A stretch of DNA of 64,000 nt. It comes from Tindallia californiensis (GTDB lineage: Bacteria > Bacillota > Clostridia > Peptostreptococcales > Tindalliaceae). Within the stretch, counting starts at the first letter, position 1. Every line of letters starts with the position of its first letter. The translations under genes and the position numbers were made by a program. The stretch is taken from contig NZ_FNPV01000001.1 in assembly GCF_900107405.1 (NCBI RefSeq), forward strand, positions 62,001 through 126,000, in the 5' to 3' direction. The notes beneath the pieces were generated by a model that saw nothing but the letters and a program-made list of their open reading frames with translations, was not told the origin of the DNA and did not search any database. This document shows, piece by piece, positions 25,811 to 34,378 of this stretch.

Positions 25811-26452
25811 TTATTTTCGTGACATATGTTTTAACCATAGTCCAGCCGCCTCTGTCCTATTAGTAACTTCTATATTCTTCATTATCTTCGTTATTAGATT
25901 TCTAACTGTTTTTTCCGCCAAAAATAATTTCTCTCCTATTTCTTTATTTGTTTTCCCCTGACTCACTAATGCTAGTATTGTCTGTTCACGCTCCGATAAT
26001 CGTGATAAAAAAGGATCTTCTTTTGCTGACTGACTCATAATGATCTGAACCTTTTGATCCATCACGGTCAATCCATGTAACACATTGTGAATCGCTTGAA
26101 CAATCGCTTTTCCATCTACATTTTTGAGTAGATATCCATCAGCACCATTTTTAATGCTTTCCTGAACCATAAAATCTTCCGCATAAGCTGTTAAGATTAG
26201 TACACGAATAGCACTATTTCTCTTTTTTATTTCCCTTACACCTTCAGTTCCATCTCCGTCAGGAAGTTGCATATCCAAAAGAACAATATGAGGATTTGCT
26301 TCGTCTAGATTATCATACATCTCTTTCAACGAAGCAGCTTCTGAACAAACTATTAGATCCTTATCTTTTTCAATCAACCCTTTTAAGCCTAACCGTACAA
26401 TTTTATGATCATCTACCAACATAACTTTTTTCTTAGTATTCTCATCTATCAT
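25811..26452 (-). CDS. NarL/LuxR-type response regulator
   Basis: This 213-residue regulator has an intact receiver: acidic pair DD at 14-15, phospho-acceptor D60 in VLLDMQLPDGDG, Thr in LILTAY and K110 in YLLKN. A LuxR-type HTH covers about 148-210 (LSEREQTILALVSQGKTNKEI, then VRNLITKIMKN). Its start overlaps the stop of the kinase gene by 4 bases (ATGA), so the two are a translationally coupled pair. The targets are unknown; no neighbouring gene has an obvious operator. Confidence 0.93.
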   Translation of the reverse strand: MIDENTKKKVMLVDDHKIVRLGLKGLIEKDKDLIVCSEAASLKEMYDNLDEANPHIVLLDMQLPDGDGTEGVREIKKRNSAIRVLILTAYAEDFMVQESIKNGADGYLLKNVDGKAIVQAIHNVLHGLTVMDQKVQIIMSQSAKEDPFLSRLSEREQTILALVSQGKTNKEIGEKLFLAEKTVRNLITKIMKNIEVTNRTEAAGLWLKHMSRK

Positions 26453-27852
26453 TCTTGCTCATCCTCCCATGGTACTTTTATCATTATCCGAGTACCTTCT
26501 TTACCGCTTTTAATTTTCATTGATCCATTAATCCTAATGACACGATCTTTCATATTCTGTAATCCATAGCCTTCGGTATTCTTCTTGTTACTATCAAAAC
26601 CAACTCCGTCATCATCTAGCTCCACTACTAATGCTTTTAAGCTGGAGTATACGCTTATCCGAACATTCTTTGCCTTCGAATGTTTTTGTATATTCATTAG
26701 TGCCTCTTGTATAATATAGTATAGCTCGGCATTTATATCTGTAGATATTTTCCCCATTACCATTGTTGGTACTAAATAATTATAATCACAGTTAATGTTA
26801 TTCGTTCTTTGAAATTGTTCAATCAAGTTAAGTAAGTTTTCTTTAAGATCTTCTATTCCTATATAACTGGATGAAAAAGTTTTCAGAAAATCTCTTGCTT
26901 CTTTTATGGTTTCATTTAAGTCTGATTTGAGTTCTTCCAAACCCATACGCGTTTCATCATTTTCAGACACATCTAACAAGGACTCAACTAGCATCCCTGC
27001 TCCAAACAACCGTTGTATAATTTGATCATGAACCATCTGGATGGTTTTTTTTCGCTCTTGTATCAATAGCTGATGTTGTTCATATTCATTAAATCGTTTT
27101 TGAATCTCCCAGCTGAAAGAATCAAAAATTCGTATGGTTATTACCGTTATTCCAATAGCCGAAATAGCCCTTACTAACTCTACCGGTATTCCCGTATAGT
27201 GATAAAAAACAACATGATTAAGGACATTGGAAGGAAAGATATCTAAAGGCGTAATAAAAACACCAGATGTTAATCCATAGAGGAAAAAAAACATCCCTGC
27301 AATCATATACATATTCGCATAGCTCGACAATCTTAACCCTTTCAAATGATTACTATTCTGAAAAAAAGATATTCCTGCTAAAATAGCACCAGGAAGCCCC
27401 ATAAAATACCTTGTCAAGTTATTGAATATTGTTATTTGCCACATTAAATCTTTTGGAACAGAGGATATTCTTCCGAGAAAGAAAAATAACCATAATGCCA
27501 AAATGAGTAAGGGTACCCATATATGTATTTTAATATTTTTTGTCGTTTCTTTCAAAACCATAGAAAAACCAAAAATCATTAAAAAAAGAAAAGAAAAACC
27601 TGTCAGAAGTGTTTCAACTGTGTATAGCTGCCACTCAAAATTGTCATAAGCTTTCATCATTCGAAGCATTGCGATCCATTCCGCTATACCATGCAACACC
27701 CCAAAAGCTCCTAATAGCTGTATCGTAGTGAGTAAAGGAAATTCACTCTTATGTCTAAATTTTTGTTGCAATGCCGATATTCCCAGAACAAAAAAAGAAA
27801 GCCCATAAAAAAAGAATAGCCATAAATACGTTTTTTCTTGAAATTGATTCAA
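26449..27852 (-). CDS. Membrane sensor histidine kinase of the NarX/DesK (HisKA_3) type
   Basis: The protein is about 467 residues. The N-terminal half has seven or so hydrophobic helices (from about 10 to 245) with short loops, so sensing is probably within or through the membrane. A HisKA_3 dimerisation domain follows with the phosphorylated His in TIQMVHDQIIQRLFGAG (about residue 275). The ATPase domain has the N-box IIQEALMNIQKHSKAKNV, G1 DDGVGFD and G2 GYGLQNM. TTG at 27852 is preferred since GGAG lies 8 bases upstream; GTG at 27861 directly abuts it. The gene is coupled to the response regulator. Confidence 0.88.
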   Translation of the reverse strand: MNQFQEKTYLWLFFFYGLSFFVLGISALQQKFRHKSEFPLLTTIQLLGAFGVLHGIAEWIAMLRMMKAYDNFEWQLYTVETLLTGFSFLFLMIFGFSMVLKETTKNIKIHIWVPLLILALWLFFFLGRISSVPKDLMWQITIFNNLTRYFMGLPGAILAGISFFQNSNHLKGLRLSSYANMYMIAGMFFFLYGLTSGVFITPLDIFPSNVLNHVVFYHYTGIPVELVRAISAIGITVITIRIFDSFSWEIQKRFNEYEQHQLLIQERKKTIQMVHDQIIQRLFGAGMLVESLLDVSENDETRMGLEELKSDLNETIKEARDFLKTFSSSYIGIEDLKENLLNLIEQFQRTNNINCDYNYLVPTMVMGKISTDINAELYYIIQEALMNIQKHSKAKNVRISVYSSLKALVVELDDDGVGFDSNKKNTEGYGLQNMKDRVIRINGSMKIKSGKEGTRIMIKVPWEDEQE

Positions 27853-27933
27853 ATCACTCACTCCAGCACTATTCTAATACTATTTTGTCATATATCCTAT
27901 TATTAGTATAGCTACACACCTTATAAAATGCAA

Positions 27934-27953
27934 AACACCAGTTTTCTGGTGTT
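27934..27953 (-). terminator. Hairpin downstream of the DUF523 gene
   Basis: AACACCAG (27934-27941) and CTGGTGTT (27946-27953) form a perfect 8-base stem with a 4-base loop; read on the minus strand it is followed by a T-rich stretch, 7 bases after the stop at 27960. Confidence 0.65.
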
Positions 27954-27959
27954 CTGCTA

Positions 27960-28904
27960 TTACTCTTTCGACATGCGATTTACTCTTTGTTCACTTCTAT
28001 ATAGAATAGGCGCAGAAGAAAAAAACGTACCATTTGAAAAAGCATGTCTTTCCATTGTGATCAGTTCTTTTGTAATACGCGTCATATTTCTCTGAATTTC
28101 AGGACTTAGCACATCTTCTATTTCTTGATTAGTAGATTTTTTAAAGTAAACATAACTTTTCCAGAGTCTCTCTTTAATACGATTAACCGTAGACGGTTTT
28201 CTCAAAATCTCTAATATTTCCCTTTTAAGATTTTCTGCATATTCAGGAGAAAATCCTTTTGGGAGCATTGCAAGACTCTTACCAATCAACCTCGCCGCCG
28301 AATCATCTATTTCTTGACACAAAAATTTAACTGTATACCACAAGTTATATAAATCTTGCTTTGACTGAATTTCTTGAGAATGGACCCATGCAAATGCATG
28401 AAGTCTTCTACGCCAGTCCCACCATCTGAGCGGACTGTCAAGGTCTACGGCTGGTATTAGAAAAAACCCTTCTCTTAAAAGTAGTGACCCCAGAACACCA
28501 GGCGGATGTCCTAGCCGTTTATTTTTTAACGTTGTTCTATAGACACCACATGTCGGACTACCTTCCATATATACATATCCAATCGCATTTACTGATCGTA
28601 GTATTTCTAATGTTGATAAGCATGATCCTTTTAATTTTTCTGTCACATCGTCGCCTTTACGATTAATTATTTTTGCCTTTCCTTCCCAAACATCATCACC
28701 ACTGCTACCAGCTATTTTTATCGGCTCTCTTGGTACACCTAATCCTGCACCAACTTCAGGACAGACGGGATGCCATTCAAAATCACTATGCTCACGACCC
28801 ATATTCTTAACCCGATCCCAGCCTCTACGATTATACCTAAAGGGAGCGCCAAAATTACATGCACTCACCCCTAAAACTACTTTTTCTTGAATGACACGCT
28901 TCAT
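27960..28904 (-). CDS. DUF523 domain protein with a C-terminal helical extension
   Basis: The first ~150 residues match DUF523 (YbbK-like): VLGVSACNFGAPFRYN, HPVCPEVGAGLGVPREPI and EGSPTCGVYRT, with conserved Cys that suggest a metal or iron-sulfur site. The remaining ~160 residues are mainly helical and charged, and I cannot assign them to a family; some DUF523 proteins are fused to DUF1722, but I cannot confirm that here. The function is unknown. ATG at 28904 is chosen as GGAG lies 9 bases before it; an upstream ATG at 28919 has no site. Confidence 0.72.
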   Translation of the reverse strand: MKRVIQEKVVLGVSACNFGAPFRYNRRGWDRVKNMGREHSDFEWHPVCPEVGAGLGVPREPIKIAGSSGDDVWEGKAKIINRKGDDVTEKLKGSCLSTLEILRSVNAIGYVYMEGSPTCGVYRTTLKNKRLGHPPGVLGSLLLREGFFLIPAVDLDSPLRWWDWRRRLHAFAWVHSQEIQSKQDLYNLWYTVKFLCQEIDDSAARLIGKSLAMLPKGFSPEYAENLKREILEILRKPSTVNRIKERLWKSYVYFKKSTNQEIEDVLSPEIQRNMTRITKELITMERHAFSNGTFFSSAPILYRSEQRVNRMSKE

Positions 28905-28978
28905 TTTTACCATCTCCATTCATGCATATATACATTACACTAGTAAATGATACCCAATAAACGGTTCAACACGCAAAA

Positions 28979-29010
28979 CAGCCAGACATAATTTGAATTA
29001 TATCTGGCTG
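28979..29010 (-). terminator. Intrinsic terminator after the DUF948 gene
   Basis: CAGCCAGA and TCTGGCTG arms with a further A/T-rich stem (one mismatch) span 28979-29010; on the minus strand TTTTG follows. It ends the ytxH-like/DUF948 unit 10 bases past the stop. Confidence 0.75.
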
Positions 29011-29019
29011 TAAATAATT

Positions 29020-29418
29020 TTAAAACCATTTTTTCTTATTCTTACTTCCCGAAAATATGCTTTGAATCATCATAAGGATCTTAAATAAATCCTTAACTGG
29101 CTCCACCACTTCTTCATTTATTCCTTGTACTACATCTGCTACATAATCCGTCATTTCAGTAACATTCTCTACCGTCGACTGTACATGTTCCATGCTTTGA
29201 TTTACGTGAGCTGTGATCCCTTCTACGTTTTCCAGTACTCTCGGAATCCGTTCTAAAGATTCATCAATATGTTTTTCATTTTTATATACCACCGCTTGAA
29301 TGTTCTTTAATGCGTCATTAATCTTAATCAATGCCATTAATAGGTATACTAATGCTCCCACACCCAATAACGCAATAAGCACAATAAGTAATTCTCCAAC
29401 AGTTACGGTCGCTCCCAT
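29020..29418 (-). CDS. DUF948 (YtxG-like) membrane protein
   Basis: This 132-residue protein has one N-terminal membrane helix (about 8-30) and a cytoplasmic coiled-coil-like tail with regular heptads (about 40-110). That matches DUF948, exemplified by Bacillus YtxG, which is encoded beside YtxH as here. The function is unknown; in Bacillus the pair belongs to the general stress response, but no sigma-B-type promoter was recognised here. AGGTGGGGTGAT precedes the ATG. Confidence 0.85.
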   Translation of the reverse strand: MGATVTVGELLIVLIALLGVGALVYLLMALIKINDALKNIQAVVYKNEKHIDESLERIPRVLENVEGITAHVNQSMEHVQSTVENVTEMTDYVADVVQGINEEVVEPVKDLFKILMMIQSIFSGSKNKKKWF

Positions 29419-29461
29419 ATCACCCCACCTTTGCTGTATATTATTTCAGTATTACTTGACC

Positions 29462-29956
29462 TTATTCCAGCTCTTGGGATACTTTTTCTGCCTCTTTGGA
29501 AACTTTTTTTGCTGCATCATTCGTTTCTGACTTTGCTTTTTGCTTTATTTCTTCCTTTGTATCTTCCAACTCATCAACGATTTCTTCTTTTTCTGATTTA
29601 ACTTTATCTTTTAATGTCTCTACTTTTTCTTCAACAATTTCTTTTGTTTCCTCATAAAAAGTATTTAACTTTTCTTTGCTTTCCGCAAGATTTTCATTTA
29701 CTTTTACTTTCGTTTCACTTAATTCTTCTTCGAGTTTGCTTTTCGCTTTAACTAATTCTTCTTTTGTTTTTTTTCGTGTGTTTTCACCTTTATCAGGAGC
29801 AAAGAACACACCCGTCAACCCACCTAAAAAAGCACCTGTAGCAAGGCCTTTCATTAATCCTTTTCTTCGCTCCGCTTGTTTTTCTTTTTTCATCTTATTA
29901 GGATCAATCGCATTCCTAAATTGCTCCATTCTTTTGCTTAAGTTGCATTTACCCAT
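29462..29956 (-). CDS. YtxH domain protein
   Basis: This 164-residue protein has a short basic N-terminus, a glycine-rich hydrophobic segment (GLATGAFLGGLTGVFFAPDKG, about 33-53) and then ~110 residues of highly charged Lys/Glu helix typical of YtxH/LEA-like proteins. The APxxG end of the hydrophobic segment is the family hallmark. ATG at 29956 is chosen because AAAAGGAG lies 7 bases upstream; the GTG two codons earlier overlaps that site. It is followed after 43 bases by the DUF948 gene. Confidence 0.86.
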   Translation of the reverse strand: MGKCNLSKRMEQFRNAIDPNKMKKEKQAERRKGLMKGLATGAFLGGLTGVFFAPDKGENTRKKTKEELVKAKSKLEEELSETKVKVNENLAESKEKLNTFYEETKEIVEEKVETLKDKVKSEKEEIVDELEDTKEEIKQKAKSETNDAAKKVSKEAEKVSQELE

Positions 29957-30048
29957 AAACACACTCCTTTTCGATCATTTTAGTGAATTATACCCAATAT
30001 TTTCTAAAATAATCATCGAATTATTTTGTCACCTTGTCCAATGCCTCC

Positions 30049-31980
30049 CTATTCTTCCATTAAATTTCTTCGATACTCCAAGTAATATTTTTTAAGGGTT
30101 GTAATTTGTTCTCCTATCGTTAACTGTAATCTCGATATTTTTTCTAAATTATGTTCCTCAATAGCTTCTCTCCATTGAGATATTAGTGATTTTTTCTCTA
30201 GGCTGTCTTTCATCAGCGCATTTCGCAAACTGTTTATTTTTTCCCAATGGACAACATCCAGATCTGTTACATCTTCTAATCCATGCAGCTTCTTACAATT
30301 CCTTATGATTTTTGTGTATTGATGGATAATTCTTCCCGCAATCTCCTGAACCCATTGATCAATTGTTGCAATTTTGTATGAATTTACGATTTCTTTCGTA
30401 AATACCTGACCTTTAAACAGTTTTTCCTTTTTTTCTTCATGCTGATCAAAAATAGAAATATTTTCCCAAACAGTAGCTGGCGGTGTTCCAAATAGATGAT
30501 TCCTTTCCTCCTCTGTATAGTCATCAAATACATCTTGTTCACTTCTGAATAAACGATCTTTATCAAGATAAAATTTCTCTTCGCCTGCCGGTTTAGAGAA
30601 TTCAATTTCTAGTTCTTTAGCACTCAGGTTTGATTTTGCTACTGCCTCTATTCCATCCAACATCATCAAGTATGATGCCGCCACATATAAATACGTATTT
30701 GATGTTGGGTTGGGTGCTCTCAACTCAAATCTTGTAGCTAAAGGATTGTTCATGTCACGAACAAGTGCTAATAAAATAGTTCTATTCCTTGATGGATTTT
30801 GTGGATTATGCCCGACAGATCCAACAACGCAAACAGGAGCCTCAAACCCTGGTTTTAATCGCTTAAGTGCGTCATTACTTGAGGTGACAAATGGATTAAT
30901 GGCTTCATAGTTCTGCAAGATTCCCATAAACGATCCCCAGCCAGCTTTACTGAGAAAGTCTTTATCTCTGTCTTTCGGAGCCATCAGATTAATAAGTCTT
31001 CCATCTTTTGTTTTTAAGTTAACACCCATATGCGTGTGTTTCCCTGATCCCGCAACTCCTTCAATAGGCTTTGCCATAAAAGAAACTTCCAATCCATACC
31101 TTTCAAAAATCTCTTCGACCAAAACACGTACAAACACTTCATTATCCGATGTTTCCATAGGAGTATTGTATTTCCAATCTATTTCCAATTGTTCCATTAC
31201 ATGATCAAGTTTCCCTGTGTTGCTAATTTTTGCCGTTACGCCCCCTACTTCCTTATGCCCCATTTCTGGTTCAAGGCCATAATCATGAAGCATCATCATG
31301 GATTCTTCAAGAGCTGAGCGTACACTTCCTTTTGTTCTTTTCCAATACTGTTCTTTTAATAGCTGAGAAGTTGATAACTTTTCTTCATTAGCTTTATCTT
31401 GCGGTGTTCGCACCCAAAATTCTAATTCTGTGGCCGTTGTCATCTTAACGCTTTCAATCTCATCAGCCGATTCTAAACCATACTCTTTTAGCATTTCTGG
31501 ATATGTAGAAAATAGCTTCATAAGATGTTTTTCAAAATACTTTTCTACTCTTGCCAATACGCCTCTAGAACCAACATGTTTGCCTTCATGTCTTAGAAAA
31601 GCAGGTATTCTCAAAGAACCTATGGGTAACCCGGTTTCTTGGTGGATATGTTCAAAATTATAATCCACATACCAATTAACTTCAAGGTCCGGCACAAGGT
31701 CAACTTTTGCATTGTTTAATGTAGCAATTTCATGCAACATTACGCTAGATCCATCCGTTTGAACCCCCATTTGCAAAAATGTTTCCATATCATCCAGCAT
31801 TACCGAGATTGGAATTTTTTCGTCTGTATTGTTACCTCGCAGATCTACACCTACCAAAGAAACAAACTGAATGGAAGGAAAGTTTTTCAATAATTTTACC
31901 AGTATTTCATTTTTGTGCGTCCATACCGGTAAGCTATAAAGCAGTTTCTGATCCATTAGTGCTTCTAGTTTCTTTTCCAC
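30049..31980 (-). CDS. glnA: Glutamine synthetase family protein, long clostridial form
   Basis: This 643-residue protein condenses glutamate and ammonia with ATP if the family assignment holds. It shows a glutamine synthetase catalytic domain: the N-terminal beta-grasp part with VQTDGSSVMLHE, then TATELEFWV with a metal-binding Glu, GVAGSGKHTHMGVN (ATP and glutamate site), NPQNPSRNRTI and RFELRAPNPTSNTYLYVAA. It is longer than GSI (about 450) and shorter than most GSIII (about 700), with a helical C-terminal ~130 residues (about 510-643). GTG start with AGGAGGGG 5 bases upstream; a strong promoter lies at 32024-32051. Confidence 0.85.
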   Translation of the reverse strand: MEKKLEALMDQKLLYSLPVWTHKNEILVKLLKNFPSIQFVSLVGVDLRGNNTDEKIPISVMLDDMETFLQMGVQTDGSSVMLHEIATLNNAKVDLVPDLEVNWYVDYNFEHIHQETGLPIGSLRIPAFLRHEGKHVGSRGVLARVEKYFEKHLMKLFSTYPEMLKEYGLESADEIESVKMTTATELEFWVRTPQDKANEEKLSTSQLLKEQYWKRTKGSVRSALEESMMMLHDYGLEPEMGHKEVGGVTAKISNTGKLDHVMEQLEIDWKYNTPMETSDNEVFVRVLVEEIFERYGLEVSFMAKPIEGVAGSGKHTHMGVNLKTKDGRLINLMAPKDRDKDFLSKAGWGSFMGILQNYEAINPFVTSSNDALKRLKPGFEAPVCVVGSVGHNPQNPSRNRTILLALVRDMNNPLATRFELRAPNPTSNTYLYVAASYLMMLDGIEAVAKSNLSAKELEIEFSKPAGEEKFYLDKDRLFRSEQDVFDDYTEEERNHLFGTPPATVWENISIFDQHEEKKEKLFKGQVFTKEIVNSYKIATIDQWVQEIAGRIIHQYTKIIRNCKKLHGLEDVTDLDVVHWEKINSLRNALMKDSLEKKSLISQWREAIEEHNLEKISRLQLTIGEQITTLKKYYLEYRRNLMEE

Positions 31981-32023
31981 TATAACCCCTCCTCAAATTC
32001 AAATGATTAAATAAATAAAAAAC

Positions 32024-32051
32024 ATTATATCATTTTCATCATTTTTGTAAA
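32024..32051 (-). promoter_or_regulatory. Strong sigma-A-like promoter for the glutamine synthetase gene
   Basis: On the minus strand TTTACA (32046-32051), a 16-base spacer and a perfect TATAAT (32024-32029) lie about 44 bases before the GTG start. No GlnR-type TGTNA-N7-TNACA operator was recognised. Confidence 0.7.
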
Positions 32052-32123
32052 GAATAAGTCTTTATCAGATGCAAAAAGACTTCCAGAAAATTTCCAGAAG
32101 CCATTCAACATTAGTAACCATAT

Positions 32124-32825
32124 TTAGTAATGCCAATTTTCATTGTCTTTTCCTTTCTTAGTTTCAGCATTATCAACTTTGTCCTCTCCCTCTTCATCTT
32201 CTTCATCCTTTGTAATCATAACCTTTTCTATCACTCCATCTTTTACTGTAACCACCTTTATGTTTAAGCCTCCAGATTCAAAAATGGTTCCTTCTGAAAC
32301 CGGTACACATGCTTCTTCAGCTAAATTACACACTAACCCACCTAAGGTATGTCCTTTAGAGCTAGGTATATCAGCTCCTGTTTCTTCCAGTATTTTTTCT
32401 AACCTTGTTGAAGCTGAGTATACATGTTCATCCCTAGCAACAAAATCTTTTTTAGGCTCTAGATATTTTTGGATAGCAAAAACCCCTGCGATGGCAATAG
32501 TTCCTAACACTAAATCTAACATTGTATCGCCATAAATAAGCATTTTTCGAGCTATAAGATAAAGAACTAGCTCCAATATAGCACTCGTAGAATGGGATAA
32601 AAGCATTAACATAAGTTCAATTCCAACCACTAGCAATAAGGTGTGTGCAAGAAAATTCTTAAAAACAACATAAGAGCCCTCTGGTCCTGTATTAAAAATC
32701 AGCAAAAAATATTTTACGATGTCGATCAGTCCGATTGCAATCGCTATAGCCACAAGAATGGTTAAAACAATTTCAAGATAGTATGCTGACTTTTCCAGTT
32801 TTTTCATAATCAGCAGATCTTTCAT
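32124..32825 (-). CDS. PsiE-like membrane protein with C-terminal CorC/HlyC-like transporter-associated domain
   Basis: This 233-residue protein has four hydrophobic helices in its first ~115 residues, resembling the phosphate-starvation-inducible PsiE family. From about 125 to 205 it resembles the transporter-associated (CorC_HlyC) domain: STRLEKILEETGADIP, GHTLGGLVCNLAEEACVPVSEG and FESGGLNIKVVTVKDGVIEKV. The tail is very acidic (EDEEGEDKVDNAETKK). PsiE's role is not known, and this combination suggests regulation of an ion or phosphate flux. GGGAG lies 8 bases before the ATG. A perfect inverted repeat lies about 25 bases upstream. Confidence 0.72.
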   Translation of the reverse strand: MKDLLIMKKLEKSAYYLEIVLTILVAIAIAIGLIDIVKYFLLIFNTGPEGSYVVFKNFLAHTLLLVVGIELMLMLLSHSTSAILELVLYLIARKMLIYGDTMLDLVLGTIAIAGVFAIQKYLEPKKDFVARDEHVYSASTRLEKILEETGADIPSSKGHTLGGLVCNLAEEACVPVSEGTIFESGGLNIKVVTVKDGVIEKVMITKDEEDEEGEDKVDNAETKKGKDNENWHY

Positions 32826-32849
32826 ACACTCATCTCCCTTAGCTTTTTG

Positions 32850-32871
32850 GTAGTGTAAACTTAAACACTAC
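32850..32871. promoter_or_regulatory. Inverted repeat upstream of the PsiE-like gene
   Basis: GTAGTGT (32850-32856) and ACACTAC (32865-32871) form a perfect 7-base dyad with 8 bases between, 24 bases upstream of the start codon at 32825. It could be an operator; it also resembles a + strand hairpin followed by TTTTT, though no + strand gene ends nearby. Confidence 0.4.
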
Positions 32872-32998
32872 TTTTTAGATTTACTTGCTTTATATTGCAA
32901 AGGTTTCAAAGTTTTTTTGTTCATATTTATTATAATTCTCACCATTAGAAAAACAGCGCCATCTTGTTACTGTTTTAACAAAGTTGTCGCTATTATCA

Positions 32999-34219
32999 CT
33001 ATCCTGGCTCCCATACCATTTCAACCAAGGTTAAATCATCTTTTAACTCTCCCTGTGCCTCAGCAATTCTTTTAAAGAAAAGCGTCATTGGTCTTTGGGT
33101 TTCACTTACCTGATATTTTCTTGCTATTTCCAATAACTTTTCATAATCTATGGCTTCCCTATTATTATCTTCTAATTCCATCAATCCATCGGAATAGATA
33201 AATAGTCGATCACCAGGATTCAATTGAATTTTCCCTTCTTCATGTTCTTGAGAAAATTCAAATCCTATAGGTGTTCCATATGCATTCAATGTATCTATCT
33301 CACTACTTCCCTTTACCCACAATGGTTCTGGGTGAGCCCCTCTACAATATCTCAAAATACCCGTGTGCGTGTTTAAGACCATATAAAATATTGTAAAATA
33401 ATGCTGGTACTTAGAAAAAGAAAATCGCTTGTTTAAGTATTGAATAACGTTTCCCGGCGAAATAATTTCATAATAAGGAGGCCGATCTATTTGTCGTTTT
33501 AAAGGCGTACCTCGGCTAATATCCGGAACCATAAGTTCTGAAAGTGCAACAGCAATCATCGATGATGCAACCCCATGCCCCATCACATCAATCATATAAA
33601 GACCAACATGTTCATGATCTAACATAAAAATATCGTAAATATCCCCTCCTACTTTTCCAGAAGGTTGGAAATGGCAGTAAAATGAACATCGAGGCACCTC
33701 AATAATATTTTTAGGAATTAATGATTCCTGAATTCTTGCCGCTAAAGACAGATGATGGTCAATTTCAGCGCGTTGCCGATTAATCTTTTGCATGCTTTCT
33801 TCAAGAGCTTGCTGACTTTTCCTCAAACTTTCTCTGTGCTGCGTGTAATTTAACCAGTGTTGTATTTTCACTTTTAATTCTGCATGCATGATCGGTTCAG
33901 GTAAACAGTCATTTACGCCTTCCATGTATAAAGCTTCTCTTGTTTCCTGATATTCTTTCATACCAATTTGAACCAATAATGGTATTTTTTTTATTTGATC
34001 AATCGACTTTAATGTTCGGCAACATTGTTCTATATCACAACCAGTCATCCCGATCGATTGCAGAAGGATAAGGTCAGGCTTTTCAGAAATCACATGATAA
34101 TGTACGTCCTGATCGTATTCATACTGGACGACTTCATGCCCCCAACTTCTTAACCGTTGTTTATTAAGCTGTGTTCCATCTCTTAGCATTTCAAGTATTA
34201 GAATTTTACCAGTTTTCAT
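32999..34219 (-). CDS. SpoIIE-type PP2C phosphatase with an N-terminal degenerate receiver domain
   Basis: This protein of about 406 residues has a receiver-like domain (1-120), a coiled coil (about 130-165) and a SpoIIE/PP2C domain (about 170-406) with GKVGGDIYDIF, DVMGHGVASSMIA, SDGLMELEDNN and DDLTLVEM supplying the metal-binding aspartates. RsbU/RsbP-like enzymes of this layout dephosphorylate anti-anti-sigma factors. In the receiver the phospho-acceptor position is Gln54 (LILLQSIGMTG) and the conserved Lys is Glu108 (CLPEPI), so it is a pseudo-receiver. ATG at 34219 is used since AGGAAGGG lies 7 bases upstream; a longer frame from 34303 lacks a site. Confidence 0.85.
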   Translation of the reverse strand: MKTGKILILEMLRDGTQLNKQRLRSWGHEVVQYEYDQDVHYHVISEKPDLILLQSIGMTGCDIEQCCRTLKSIDQIKKIPLLVQIGMKEYQETREALYMEGVNDCLPEPIMHAELKVKIQHWLNYTQHRESLRKSQQALEESMQKINRQRAEIDHHLSLAARIQESLIPKNIIEVPRCSFYCHFQPSGKVGGDIYDIFMLDHEHVGLYMIDVMGHGVASSMIAVALSELMVPDISRGTPLKRQIDRPPYYEIISPGNVIQYLNKRFSFSKYQHYFTIFYMVLNTHTGILRYCRGAHPEPLWVKGSSEIDTLNAYGTPIGFEFSQEHEEGKIQLNPGDRLFIYSDGLMELEDNNREAIDYEKLLEIARKYQVSETQRPMTLFFKRIAEAQGELKDDLTLVEMVWEPG

Positions 34220-34378
34220 TAATATGCCCTTCCTATTATGTGCCCACTTGCCTATTTGAATTCTCGTTAATATCAGTGTACCTTGTATCATTAACTTCTG
34301 CAAGAATATTTTCTTTTACTAGTATACAAACATGGGTAAATACTACTTATACGAATAAAAAGAGAAAGGTGGTTTACT

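Noticed and set aside
32001-32110. Terminator hairpin between the PsiE-like and glutamine synthetase genes
   Set aside because: The TTTCCAGAAG copies there are direct repeats, not an inverted repeat, and no stable stem is seen.
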